Assembly (NCBI GenBank): GCA_044869915.1
Contig: JBIOYB010000676.1
Span: 1-64,000 of the forward strand
DNA length: 64,000 nt
Direction: 5' to 3'
Origin: Allorhizocola sp044869915
GTDB taxonomy: Bacteria; Actinomycetota; Actinomycetes; Mycobacteriales; Micromonosporaceae
Each line of letters opens with the position of its first letter. Positions within the stretch are counted from its first letter, which is position 1. Positions 50,856 to 58,636 of this stretch are shown here, piece after piece. Under the pieces are notes generated by a model. The model saw only the letters and a list, made by a program, of their open reading frames with translations, did no database searches and had not been told where the DNA came from. The position numbers and the translations under genes are program-made.

Positions 50856-51097
50856 ACCGCTTCGCCGGCCGGGTTGCGCTTGTGACCGGTGCCGCGTCGG
50901 GGGTGGGGCGGGCCACGGTCGAACGGCTGGTCGCCGAGGGCGCCCGGGTCGGGTGCCTGGACCTGACGCCCAGCGGCTGCGGCGAGGGCACCTTCGACGT
51001 GGTGGCCGACGTGCGCGACGAGACGGCGGTGGCCGGCGCGGAGGCCCGATTTGCGACCGGTGCCGTGCTGCGACTGGATGGGGGCGCCGGTGCCTGA
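50852..51097 (+). pseudogene. SDR gene with a large in-frame internal deletion
   Basis: 81 codons: the first 63 residues are a perfect SDR start (GRVALVTGAASGVGRATVERL, LDLTPSG, VVADVRDE), followed at once by a typical SDR C-terminus (FATGAVLRLDGGAGA). The roughly 170 residues between, with the NNAG, Ser and YxxxK motifs, are gone, without frame change. No enzymatic activity is expected. It keeps overlaps with both neighbours (ATGA upstream, 8 bp into the ligase), so the deletion did not break the operon. Confidence 0.75.
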
Positions 51098-52640
51098 GTT
51101 CGACCCGGAAACGATCCGGCGCCACTACGAGCAGGGGTGGTGGGACGGCCGGACCATCGGCGACATGGTCGCGGCCAACGTCGCGGCCGACCCGGATGGT
51201 TTGGCGTTCATCGCGCCCGATGGCACCCTGACGTGGCGTGACTATGACGACCTGTCCACCCGGATCGCTGGGTCCTATGTGGACAGTGGCCTGGAGCCGG
51301 GCGACCGGCTGGCCGTGCTGCTGGCCGGCGGCGCGATGACGCACGTGGCCTACCTCGCCGCGCAGAAGGCGGGCCTGGTGACCGTCGGGCTCGGGCCGCG
51401 CGCGGGCGACGCGGAGGTAGCGCACATCCTGCGCCACACGCGAGCCGCCGCACTGCTCTCGCGCGACCGGCATCGGGGCAGACCCGGCGCACAGCTCGCG
51501 CAAGCCGTTGGTGCGCAACGGCATCTGCTGCTCGAACCCCTGCTGCTCGAGCAGCACGTGGCCCCGCCGCTGGAGCGAGCGCTGGGTCCGGATGACCTGT
51601 TCTTCATCAACTCGACCTCGGGCACGACCGGCCTGCCCAAGTGCGTGCGCCAGACCATGAACGTGCGCAAGACCTTCGCACCACTGGCCGCCGAGGCGGC
51701 CGGAGGATTCGGGCCGGGCGATGTGATGGCCAGCGTCGTGCCCGCGCCATACGGCTTCGGGCTGTGGAGCCAGCACATCACCCCGACGTGGGGCCGCTTC
51801 CCGACAGTCGTGGTCGACGAGTTCGACGCCGGGCGCACCCTGCGGCTCATCGAGGAGCACCGGGTGACCGTGCTCGCCGCGGTCACGAGCCAGTTCATCA
51901 TGATGCTCAACTCGCCCGAGTTTGACCGGTGCGACCTGTCCTCGCTGCGCTGCCTGTTCACCGGCGGCGAACGGGTCCCGGCCGACCGCGCCGCCCAGTT
52001 TGAGGAGCGCACGGGCGCGGCCGTGCTGCAATTCTACGGCTCCAACGAGGCCGGACCGCTGTCGGTGACCAGGGCCGACGACCCGCGCGAGAAGCGGCTG
52101 ACCACCGCCGGACGCCCGGTGGCACCGGTGGCGCTGCGCCTGCTCGAACCGTCCAATGTGGTCGCCGCGCGGGGGCCCGGCTGCACGCCCGGCTACTACG
52201 AAGACGACGCGGCAAACGCCGCGCTGTTTCAGGACGGCTGGCAGCTCACGGGAGACATCGCCCGGCTCGACGAGGACGGCTATCTTTGCATCACCGGCCG
52301 GGCCGCCGACTTCATCATCCGTGGCGGATACAACATCAGCGCCCTGGTCGTGGAGGAGGCGGTGGGCGGCCATCCCCGCGTGGCCCAGGTCGCCGTCGTC
52401 GCGATGCCCGACGAGGTCCTAGGCGAACGGGTCTGCGCCTATGTCGTGACCCGCGACCGGCTGCCGCTGGAGCTCGACGACCTGCGTAGACACCTTGCCG
52501 CGGCCGGGCTCACCAAGCACACCTGGCCCGAACGGCTGGTGTGCCTGGACGCGCTGCCGATGGGCACCGGTGCGAAGGTGGACAAGGCCGCGCTGCGTGA
52601 ACTGGCCCGAAATGGGAGTCCCGTTCGGATTCGCTGGTAA
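51090..52640 (+). CDS. acyl-CoA synthetase
   Basis: 516-residue adenylating enzyme. INSTSGTTGLPKCV is the P-loop, FYGSNEAGPLS the adenine region, LTGDIARLDEDGY the hinge and GTGAKVDKAALREL holds the catalytic Lys. The segment SRDRHRGRPGAQLAQ is shorter than in relatives. Clearly paralogous to the ligase at 57.1 kb (shared QFIMMLNSP, APYGF, RCLFTGGE). GTG 51090 or ATG 51078 can start it. End of the ipd operon; it may activate a steroid acid or a pathway intermediate. Confidence 0.85.
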   Translation: MPEFDPETIRRHYEQGWWDGRTIGDMVAANVAADPDGLAFIAPDGTLTWRDYDDLSTRIAGSYVDSGLEPGDRLAVLLAGGAMTHVAYLAAQKAGLVTVGLGPRAGDAEVAHILRHTRAAALLSRDRHRGRPGAQLAQAVGAQRHLLLEPLLLEQHVAPPLERALGPDDLFFINSTSGTTGLPKCVRQTMNVRKTFAPLAAEAAGGFGPGDVMASVVPAPYGFGLWSQHITPTWGRFPTVVVDEFDAGRTLRLIEEHRVTVLAAVTSQFIMMLNSPEFDRCDLSSLRCLFTGGERVPADRAAQFEERTGAAVLQFYGSNEAGPLSVTRADDPREKRLTTAGRPVAPVALRLLEPSNVVAARGPGCTPGYYEDDAANAALFQDGWQLTGDIARLDEDGYLCITGRAADFIIRGGYNISALVVEEAVGGHPRVAQVAVVAMPDEVLGERVCAYVVTRDRLPLELDDLRRHLAAAGLTKHTWPERLVCLDALPMGTGAKVDKAALRELARNGSPVRIRW

Positions 52641-52662
52641 GGACCGGATAGAGTGGGCGACC

Positions 52663-53757
52663 ATGCCCGATTACACCCGGCCCGACTACACCCGCCAGCT
52701 GGCCGCGCTCGCCCGGCCGTTGCGGGCCTGGGGTCCGGTGCTGGTCCTGTCCGCCGTCGTGGTCGTGTCCGCGGCGTTCGTCGTCGCCGGGCTCCGCGCC
52801 AACCCCATCTCACCGGCCCGCCCGATGCCCATCTCCAGCGGCTCCTGGGCTCCGTTCGTGGGGCCCGAACTGCCCGATGGCGGACCGCTGGCCAAGCTGG
52901 TCACCGAGACGCTGCGCCGGTCCGGATACTCGCCCGAAATCAGCTACACGTCGTGGTCGCTGGCCGAGGGGCGGGTCACCTCCGGCGCCTCGCTGGGGGT
53001 GTTTCCGTTGGTGGGCAGCGCTTCCCGGCGGGCAAACCTGCTCCTGTCCGACCGCCTGCTCGACTTCGAATACGTGCTGTTCTACAACCGCCGCAACGGT
53101 GAACCCAAGGTGGAGACCGCGGCCGACCTGAGCCGGCTGCGGGTGGGTGGCATCGCCGGATACGACTACTGGTCCACGCTCGAGTCGGCGGTCGGCGACT
53201 TCGTGGAGTTCGACACCAGCCTGGACGGCTTCCGGGCACTGGCCGACGGCAAAATCGACGTGCTCGCCGAAGGGCTGCTCTCCGGCCAGGCCGTGCTCAC
53301 CAGCTCGGCGTTCGCCGGGGACACCGGCGACTTCAGCCACATCAAGGGCGACTCCTCCCTTGTCCACTCGGTGGAGGGACTGTATTTCATGATGCCCAAC
53401 ACGGCCGCGGGCGCCACGGTGCTGGAGCGGTTCAACCGGGAGCTGGGCAAGATGCGGCAGACCGGCGAGGCCGAGCGGATCGTCGCGGAGCTCACCCCGG
53501 CCGCGACCCAGGCGGTGGCGCTGAACCCGTTCGGCAACACGGGTCTGGTGGAACTGCTTGACGCCAACGGAAAACTCGTGCTGCTCGCACCGCAGGGCAC
53601 CCGGGCACAGGTGCTGGCCTGGCCCAAGGAGTTCAGCGATGCGGGCGCCGGTGTGGGGGAGCGAGTGCTGATCCAGGTGAAGATCAGCAATGGTCCGGCC
53701 CGGGGACGGGTCCTCTATGTGGACGCTCGCGCCGTACAACTTGAGGGCGCGCGATGA
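52663..53757 (+). CDS. membrane-anchored family 3-type solute-binding protein
   Basis: 364 residues: a transmembrane anchor at about residues 24-43, then a periplasmic-binding-like domain (LVTETLRRSGYSPEISYTSW, GVFPLVGSASRRANLLLSDRLL, LRVGGIAGYDYWSTLE) of the amino-acid-binding family, and a C-terminal 60-residue extension (LLDANGKLVLLAPQGTRAQ). It is N-terminally tethered and no permease or ATPase follows; instead a coiled-coil membrane protein and an MFS carrier do. Overlaps the next gene by ATGA. Function unknown; may sense rather than transport. Confidence 0.65.
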   Translation: MPDYTRPDYTRQLAALARPLRAWGPVLVLSAVVVVSAAFVVAGLRANPISPARPMPISSGSWAPFVGPELPDGGPLAKLVTETLRRSGYSPEISYTSWSLAEGRVTSGASLGVFPLVGSASRRANLLLSDRLLDFEYVLFYNRRNGEPKVETAADLSRLRVGGIAGYDYWSTLESAVGDFVEFDTSLDGFRALADGKIDVLAEGLLSGQAVLTSSAFAGDTGDFSHIKGDSSLVHSVEGLYFMMPNTAAGATVLERFNRELGKMRQTGEAERIVAELTPAATQAVALNPFGNTGLVELLDANGKLVLLAPQGTRAQVLAWPKEFSDAGAGVGERVLIQVKISNGPARGRVLYVDARAVQLEGAR

Positions 53758-55172
53758 CGGCGCTGCGCATCCTCGCCCCCGTAGCGGTGGACTATCAGGC
53801 GGTGCCCGGGGCGACGCTGCGGGACCCCAAGGGATACGCGCGGTTCTGGTCCGAGCGGCAACCGGCCGTGGACTCGTTGTTGGCACGCCTGAGCCCGGAT
53901 CCGGACGGGCCGCCGCCCGCCGTGACGCTGGAGCACACCCGGATCACCAGTTCGCTGAACCTCTACCGGACGATCAGCGACCACGCGACCGGGCGCCCAC
54001 TGCACGTGCTGACCGGATCGCTTCGCCCGCAGCACCTTCCGGACGAGTTCGCCGGCGCCACCGACCCGCTCCACCTGGGCGTGACCGAGATCGGCTTCAT
54101 GCTGTACGACCACGGCCTGATGCTGCTGGAGCTGCTTGTCCGGGTGGATCCGGAGGTCACCGCGCCGGCCGAGGGCGTCGCGGACCGCCTCGACGAGCTG
54201 CAGGCCAGCGCGCTGACCATGGGCGAACAGGTGGCGCGCGAGACCGTCCGGCGATACCTGGACCCACTGCTCGAACTGTTCCGCCAAGCCGACCCCGACG
54301 AACGGATCCTGGTCGCCGCCACGCCCGCGAGCGACCCGATGACGGCCGAGTTCGGCGAGACCCTCTGGGTCACCCGCAGCCTCGTGCTCGATCCGGCCGA
54401 TCCGGGCGCCACCGCGGCGCTGCGGCACTGGGTCAAAGACACGGGATCCGGTGACAGCGCCGCCGACCCGGCCGAGCCGCTGCTGACCGGGCAGACCGAT
54501 CGCCTGGTCCGCTGGCTCAACTACGCCTTCATCGACCCGGCCGGCGCCGGCGGGCAGGCCTTCCCCGGCGAGCGCTTCCGCGACAGCTGGGACGCGCTGC
54601 GCTTCGCCCAGGTGTTCTACGGCGCCCTCGACCGGATCGACTCCCGCCTGTCGAAGATCCTGGCCGACTCGGCGGCGCTGCGGTCGCGATGGGAGCTGGG
54701 CCGGCTCAAGGAGCAGCTGACCAGCCTGAGCCAGCGCGCCGAGCTGATCATCATGGAGCGCCGGGACCTCGCCAAGGTCCTCAAACGGCAAGTGCGCCAT
54801 GAGATGGACGAGATCCTGGACTACTGGGAGTTCGAGAAGCTCATCGAAGAACCGGTGCGGTTCAAGATAGAGACGTGTGACCGCCGGCTGGCCGAGCTCG
54901 CCGGTCGGCGCGCGGCGCGGTCGGCCCTGTTCACCGATCTGATCCTGCTGGGCATCGGTGTCACCTCGATCCTGGGGACCGCGCTGGCGCTGACCCAGTT
55001 TGGGCGGGCGGTCGCCAACGACCCCGCCATGACCATCTACGACCTGGGCCGATCCTCCATGGTGGAATGGGTCGCCGCGCAGCCCGCCGACGCGGTCCTG
55101 ATCGGATCCGGGGTCACCTCCGTGCTGATGGTGGTGCTCTACCTGTTCTTCCGCCGCGACAAACGCTCATGA
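53754..55172 (+). CDS. membrane protein with coiled coil and two C-terminal transmembrane helices
   Basis: 472 residues. No family recognised. Residues 1-290 form a soluble domain, residues about 300-385 are highly charged helices likely to coil (SRWELGRLKEQLTSLSQRAEL, MERRDLAKVLKRQ), and two transmembrane helices lie near residues 392-415 and 444-466, with a short basic tail. The layout is reminiscent of CorA-like channels, but I see no GMN motif. Overlaps both neighbours by ATGA, so it works with the binding-type protein and the MFS carrier. Confidence 0.6.
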   Translation: MTALRILAPVAVDYQAVPGATLRDPKGYARFWSERQPAVDSLLARLSPDPDGPPPAVTLEHTRITSSLNLYRTISDHATGRPLHVLTGSLRPQHLPDEFAGATDPLHLGVTEIGFMLYDHGLMLLELLVRVDPEVTAPAEGVADRLDELQASALTMGEQVARETVRRYLDPLLELFRQADPDERILVAATPASDPMTAEFGETLWVTRSLVLDPADPGATAALRHWVKDTGSGDSAADPAEPLLTGQTDRLVRWLNYAFIDPAGAGGQAFPGERFRDSWDALRFAQVFYGALDRIDSRLSKILADSAALRSRWELGRLKEQLTSLSQRAELIIMERRDLAKVLKRQVRHEMDEILDYWEFEKLIEEPVRFKIETCDRRLAELAGRRAARSALFTDLILLGIGVTSILGTALALTQFGRAVANDPAMTIYDLGRSSMVEWVAAQPADAVLIGSGVTSVLMVVLYLFFRRDKRS

Positions 55173-56335
55173 GGGCCGCACTGCGCAGCCGGACGATCCG
55201 GGTGTTCGCGGTGACCCAGATCCTGCTCGAGGTCCAGTTCTGGTTTCCGGTGTACCTGATCTACCTGCTGGACCTCGGGTTCCCGCTGACGACCGCGGTG
55301 CTGGCCGACGCGGTGTTCCGGCTTGTCGCTGTGGCTTGCGAGTTCCCGGTCGGGGTGATCGCCGACCGGATCGGCCGCCGCCGCGCCTACCTCGCCCTGG
55401 CCGGTGGCAGCGTGGTGACGTTCGCGGCGATCACCCAGGTCGACTCGCTGCGCACGCTTTTCGGCGCTTGGATCCTGTGGGGCGTGGTGTGGGCGCTGTC
55501 GTCCGGGGCGGCCAATGCCTATCTGTATGAGCTGTGCCTCCAGGACGAACGGGAGATCAGCCCGGCCAAGGCGTTCGGCCTGATGCGGGTCGTGGGCAAC
55601 CTGGCTGTTTTGGCGTCTCTGCTCGCGGCCGGGTACCTCTACGAGGCCGACCCGCGGTTGCCGTTCGCCATCACCGCCGTGCTCGCGGCCGTCGCGTTCC
55701 TGCTCGCGCTCACGCTGCCCGAGATCGCCGCCGGGCCAAGGGTTTCGTCCACGCTGCGGTCGGTCGTGGCGGACCTGCGTGGCGCTATTGCGATCCGGGG
55801 CGTGCGGTGGGCGGTGTGGCTGGGTGCGCTGCTGCTCCTATTTGGATGGAGCGCCCGGATCCTGTTCCAGCCGTTGGCTTTGGAGCTCCACATGTCCACG
55901 CGGGCCACGGGATGGATGTACGCGGCGTTCGCCGCCGCCTCGGTGCTCGGCGGGCTCGCGGCCGGTTATGTCGGTACGGCCCACCGCCGCTCGGCCCTCG
56001 TCGCGGCTTTCGTGCTCGTGCTCGCGGCGCTGGTGGCCACCAGCCAGACCGCGGAGCTTGGGCCGTTCCTGTTCCTGCCGGCGCTCGGGCTCGGGTACAC
56101 CCTGGGCACGACCGTGCTGGACATCTTCACCAACGAGGTCACGCCGCAACCGGTCCGTGCCACCGTTTTCGGGCTTGTCGCGTGCCTCGGCGGGCTGGGC
56201 ATCGCCGTGGCGCGGCCGGGACTCGGCGTGCTCGCCGACGGCCGCTCGGTCCCGTACGCGTTCGGGGCGTGGGCCGTAGCCGGGGTGTTGCTGCTCGCCC
56301 TGGCGGCCCCGGGGATCCGCCGGATGGGCAACTGA
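55169..56335 (+). CDS. major facilitator superfamily transporter
   Basis: 388 residues with about 12 membrane segments. The N-half signature is GVIADRIGRRRAYLALAGG; ANAYLYELCLQ lies in the region of helix 4. Similar to MFS exporters of small molecules. Third gene of a tightly overlapping set with the binding-type and coiled-coil proteins. Substrate unknown. Confidence 0.85.
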   Translation: MRAALRSRTIRVFAVTQILLEVQFWFPVYLIYLLDLGFPLTTAVLADAVFRLVAVACEFPVGVIADRIGRRRAYLALAGGSVVTFAAITQVDSLRTLFGAWILWGVVWALSSGAANAYLYELCLQDEREISPAKAFGLMRVVGNLAVLASLLAAGYLYEADPRLPFAITAVLAAVAFLLALTLPEIAAGPRVSSTLRSVVADLRGAIAIRGVRWAVWLGALLLLFGWSARILFQPLALELHMSTRATGWMYAAFAAASVLGGLAAGYVGTAHRRSALVAAFVLVLAALVATSQTAELGPFLFLPALGLGYTLGTTVLDIFTNEVTPQPVRATVFGLVACLGGLGIAVARPGLGVLADGRSVPYAFGAWAVAGVLLLALAAPGIRRMGN

Positions 56336-56340
56336 GGCGC

Positions 56341-56424
56341 AAGATCCGCGCCATTTCGGGGTTATGGTTGCCCGAAACGGGCGTGGGTTTGGCCCAGCCA
56401 TATCCGTGAAATGGCGCAGATCTT
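56341..56424. repeat. long imperfect inverted repeat between convergent genes
   Basis: Left arm 56341-56357 and right arm 56408-56424 pair at 16 of 17 bases (AAGATCCGCGCCATTTC with GAAATGGCGCAGATCTT). The 50-base loop contains its own hairpin GCCCG-AAA-CGGGC (56370-56382). It may be a bidirectional terminator or a REP/MITE-like element. Confidence 0.7.
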
Positions 56425-56452
56425 CGCGGGCGGATGCTTGGACGGCAGTCGT

Positions 56453-56857
56453 TCAGCCGCCGACGCTGACTGGGCCGAACCAACCGCTGCGGCGGATTTC
56501 CCAGGTGGCGCCGTCGCGATAGTCCAATATCCCTACCGAGTAATAGAACTGGGCGTTGCTGGGAAAGTTGTAGTCGCAGATGTGGGTTTCTCCGTAGAAC
56601 GCTTCGCAATAGTCGTAGAGCATCCCGCCGGTAGTGGGGTAAACCTTCCACCAAACCCTGACGTGATAACCATCGCCGGCCTCGTCACGGGCGCCGACGT
56701 CGTCGCCTGTTTTGATGAAGCAGCCGGCTCCACCCTGCATGGTGTAGCTGTAGGTACAGTCGGCCCAGGTCGTCGCCAGGGCGGGCGACTGAAGACCGAC
56801 CATGGCCAGTGCCGATGCGGCAAGGACCACCAACGCCCGCTTGAATCTCCGTCTCAC
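56453..56857 (-). CDS. small secreted protein of unknown function
   Basis: 134 residues from GTG 56857 with GGAGG upstream. Signal peptide RRRFKRALVVLAASALAMVG with cleavage near SPALA; the mature part has four cysteines (CTYSYTMQGGAGC, CEAFYGETHIC) and many aromatic residues, ending WFGPVSVGG. I do not recognise the family, but it resembles small extracellular Cys-paired actinomycete proteins. It is convergent with the MFS gene and divergent from the 57-kb ligase. Confidence 0.65.
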   Translation of the reverse strand: MRRRFKRALVVLAASALAMVGLQSPALATTWADCTYSYTMQGGAGCFIKTGDDVGARDEAGDGYHVRVWWKVYPTTGGMLYDYCEAFYGETHICDYNFPSNAQFYYSVGILDYRDGATWEIRRSGWFGPVSVGG

Positions 56858-57033
56858 GGGGGAGACACCTCCTCTGGGGCAGTAGAGACTTCGGAAACAA
56901 AGCGACGCTAGCGGCCAAACGCGGATCCTGTCTGCGGGTCCGAACAAATCCGAACATCTTCGGACGGCCGCCGTCTCAGCGCAGTTACGGACGTGGTCGG
57001 TGAGGACGGCCGCGCCGGCGCTAGGATGGCACA

Positions 57034-57047
57034 AGCAAGCGCTTGGT
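57034..57047. promoter_or_regulatory. KstR2-type operator upstream of the second acyl-CoA ligase
   Basis: AGCAAGCGCTTGGT fits AnCAAGnnCTTGnT at all fixed positions. It ends 20 bp before the ligase start codon at 57068, in the place expected for a repressor site. Confidence 0.78.
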
Positions 57048-57067
57048 AGATAGAGCGGAGGTCGGCC

Positions 57068-58636
57068 GTGACCAACGGCAGCGTGCACGAGCGGTATGTG
57101 GCAGCACGGCTCGCCGAGGTGGGTCGCTGGGGCACCGAGACGCTGGCCGACCGGGTCGCCGCCCACGCGGCCCGCATCCCCGAGCGCGACGCCTTCGTGG
57201 CCGGGCCGGACCGCATCGGCTGGCGCGGGCTGCACGAGCTGTCCGACCGGATGGCCACTTTTCTTGTACGCCAAGGGATCTCCCGTGGTGAGCGGGTGGG
57301 TGTCCTGCTGCCGGATGGGATCGCGGTGCACGCGGTCTATCTTGCCGCGCTGAAGGCGGGCGTCGTCGTGGTCGGGATCGGGCCGCGCGCGGCCGCACAG
57401 GAGATCCGCCACCTGCTCACGGTCTCCGGTGCCACGGCGCTCGTCAGCAACGCCCGGCACCGCGACGCGGACGTGGCGTCGATCGTCGCGGGGCTTGCGC
57501 TGCGTACCCACATAATGCTTGAAGGTATTGAACTTCCGGCGCCCGATCCGGCGGCGTTGGACGGTCGGGCGCTGGGGATCGGCGAGATCCATCTGCTCAA
57601 CGGGACCTCGGGCACGACCGGCATGCCCAAATGCGTGGCACACAACCAGAATCGCTGGTTCTACTACCACGAGCTGGCGCTGAAGGCGGGCGACCTCAAC
57701 CCCGACGATGTCTTCCTCACGCTGATCCCCGCGCCGTATGGCTTCGCGCAGTGGACCGCGAACTTCACCCCGACGCTGCTGGGCAGCCCGACCGTGGTGA
57801 TGCCGAGGTTCGACGCCGACGAGGCGCTGCGGCTCATCGAGCGCGAACGGGTCACGGTCGTGTGCTGTGTGAGCACGCAGTTCATCATGATGCTCAACTC
57901 GCCGCTGATCCACGAGGTCGATCTGGGCTCGCTGCGGTGCATGTTCACCGGGGGCGAGGCCGTCCCCTTCGAGCGGGCGTCCGAGTTCGAACGCCGCACC
58001 GGCGCCAAGGTGCTCCAGTTCTTCGGCAGCAACGAAACCGGCGCCCTGTCCTACACGAGCACGACCGACACCGAGCAGCAGCGCCTGCGCACGGCGGGCC
58101 GGGTCATCGACGAGATGCGGGTGCGGCTGTTCGCCGAGGACGGCACCGACGTCACCGCCGCCGGCGGGCCCGGCCAGGCGGCGTGTGCGGGGCCGGCGAC
58201 CTGCCTGGGCTACTTCGGCGACCCGGCCGCCAACGAGAAGCTGTTCACCCCCGACGGCTGGATGCTCACCGGCGACATCTGCACCATCGACGCCGACCGG
58301 TATCTGCGCGTCGTGGATCGCAAGTCGGACTTCATCATCCGGGGCGGCAAGAACGTCAGCGCAGCGGCGGTCGAGGACCAGGTCGGCGCGCACCCGGCGG
58401 TGGCGATGGTCGCGGCCGTGGCCGTGCCCGATCCGGTCTACGGCGAGCGGGTCTGCGCGGTCGTGGTGCTACGCGACGGGCACACGTTGGACTTGGAGCA
58501 ACTGCGGGCACATCTCAAGCAGCGCGGGGTGTCGCCGGAAAACTGGCCGGAGCGCCTGGAATTCGTGCCGGACCTGCCGCGCGGCTCCGGCGGCAAGGTC
58601 GCCAAAGCCGAGCTGCGCCAACGTTTCAGGACTTGA
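57068..58636 (+). CDS. acyl-CoA synthetase under a KstR2-type operator
   Basis: 522-residue adenylating enzyme: NGTSGTTGMPKCVAHN (P-loop), FFGSNETGALS, MLTGDICTIDADRYL and the C-terminal Lys in GSGGKVAKAELRQ. Paralogue of the 51.1-kb ligase. Placed alone behind its own operator, so it is probably a second steroid-acid ligase, perhaps for a side-chain or ring variant. GTG 57068 has GGAG upstream. Its 3' end overlaps the convergent ligase by 11 bp. Confidence 0.85.
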   Translation: MTNGSVHERYVAARLAEVGRWGTETLADRVAAHAARIPERDAFVAGPDRIGWRGLHELSDRMATFLVRQGISRGERVGVLLPDGIAVHAVYLAALKAGVVVVGIGPRAAAQEIRHLLTVSGATALVSNARHRDADVASIVAGLALRTHIMLEGIELPAPDPAALDGRALGIGEIHLLNGTSGTTGMPKCVAHNQNRWFYYHELALKAGDLNPDDVFLTLIPAPYGFAQWTANFTPTLLGSPTVVMPRFDADEALRLIERERVTVVCCVSTQFIMMLNSPLIHEVDLGSLRCMFTGGEAVPFERASEFERRTGAKVLQFFGSNETGALSYTSTTDTEQQRLRTAGRVIDEMRVRLFAEDGTDVTAAGGPGQAACAGPATCLGYFGDPAANEKLFTPDGWMLTGDICTIDADRYLRVVDRKSDFIIRGGKNVSAAAVEDQVGAHPAVAMVAAVAVPDPVYGERVCAVVVLRDGHTLDLEQLRAHLKQRGVSPENWPERLEFVPDLPRGSGGKVAKAELRQRFRT

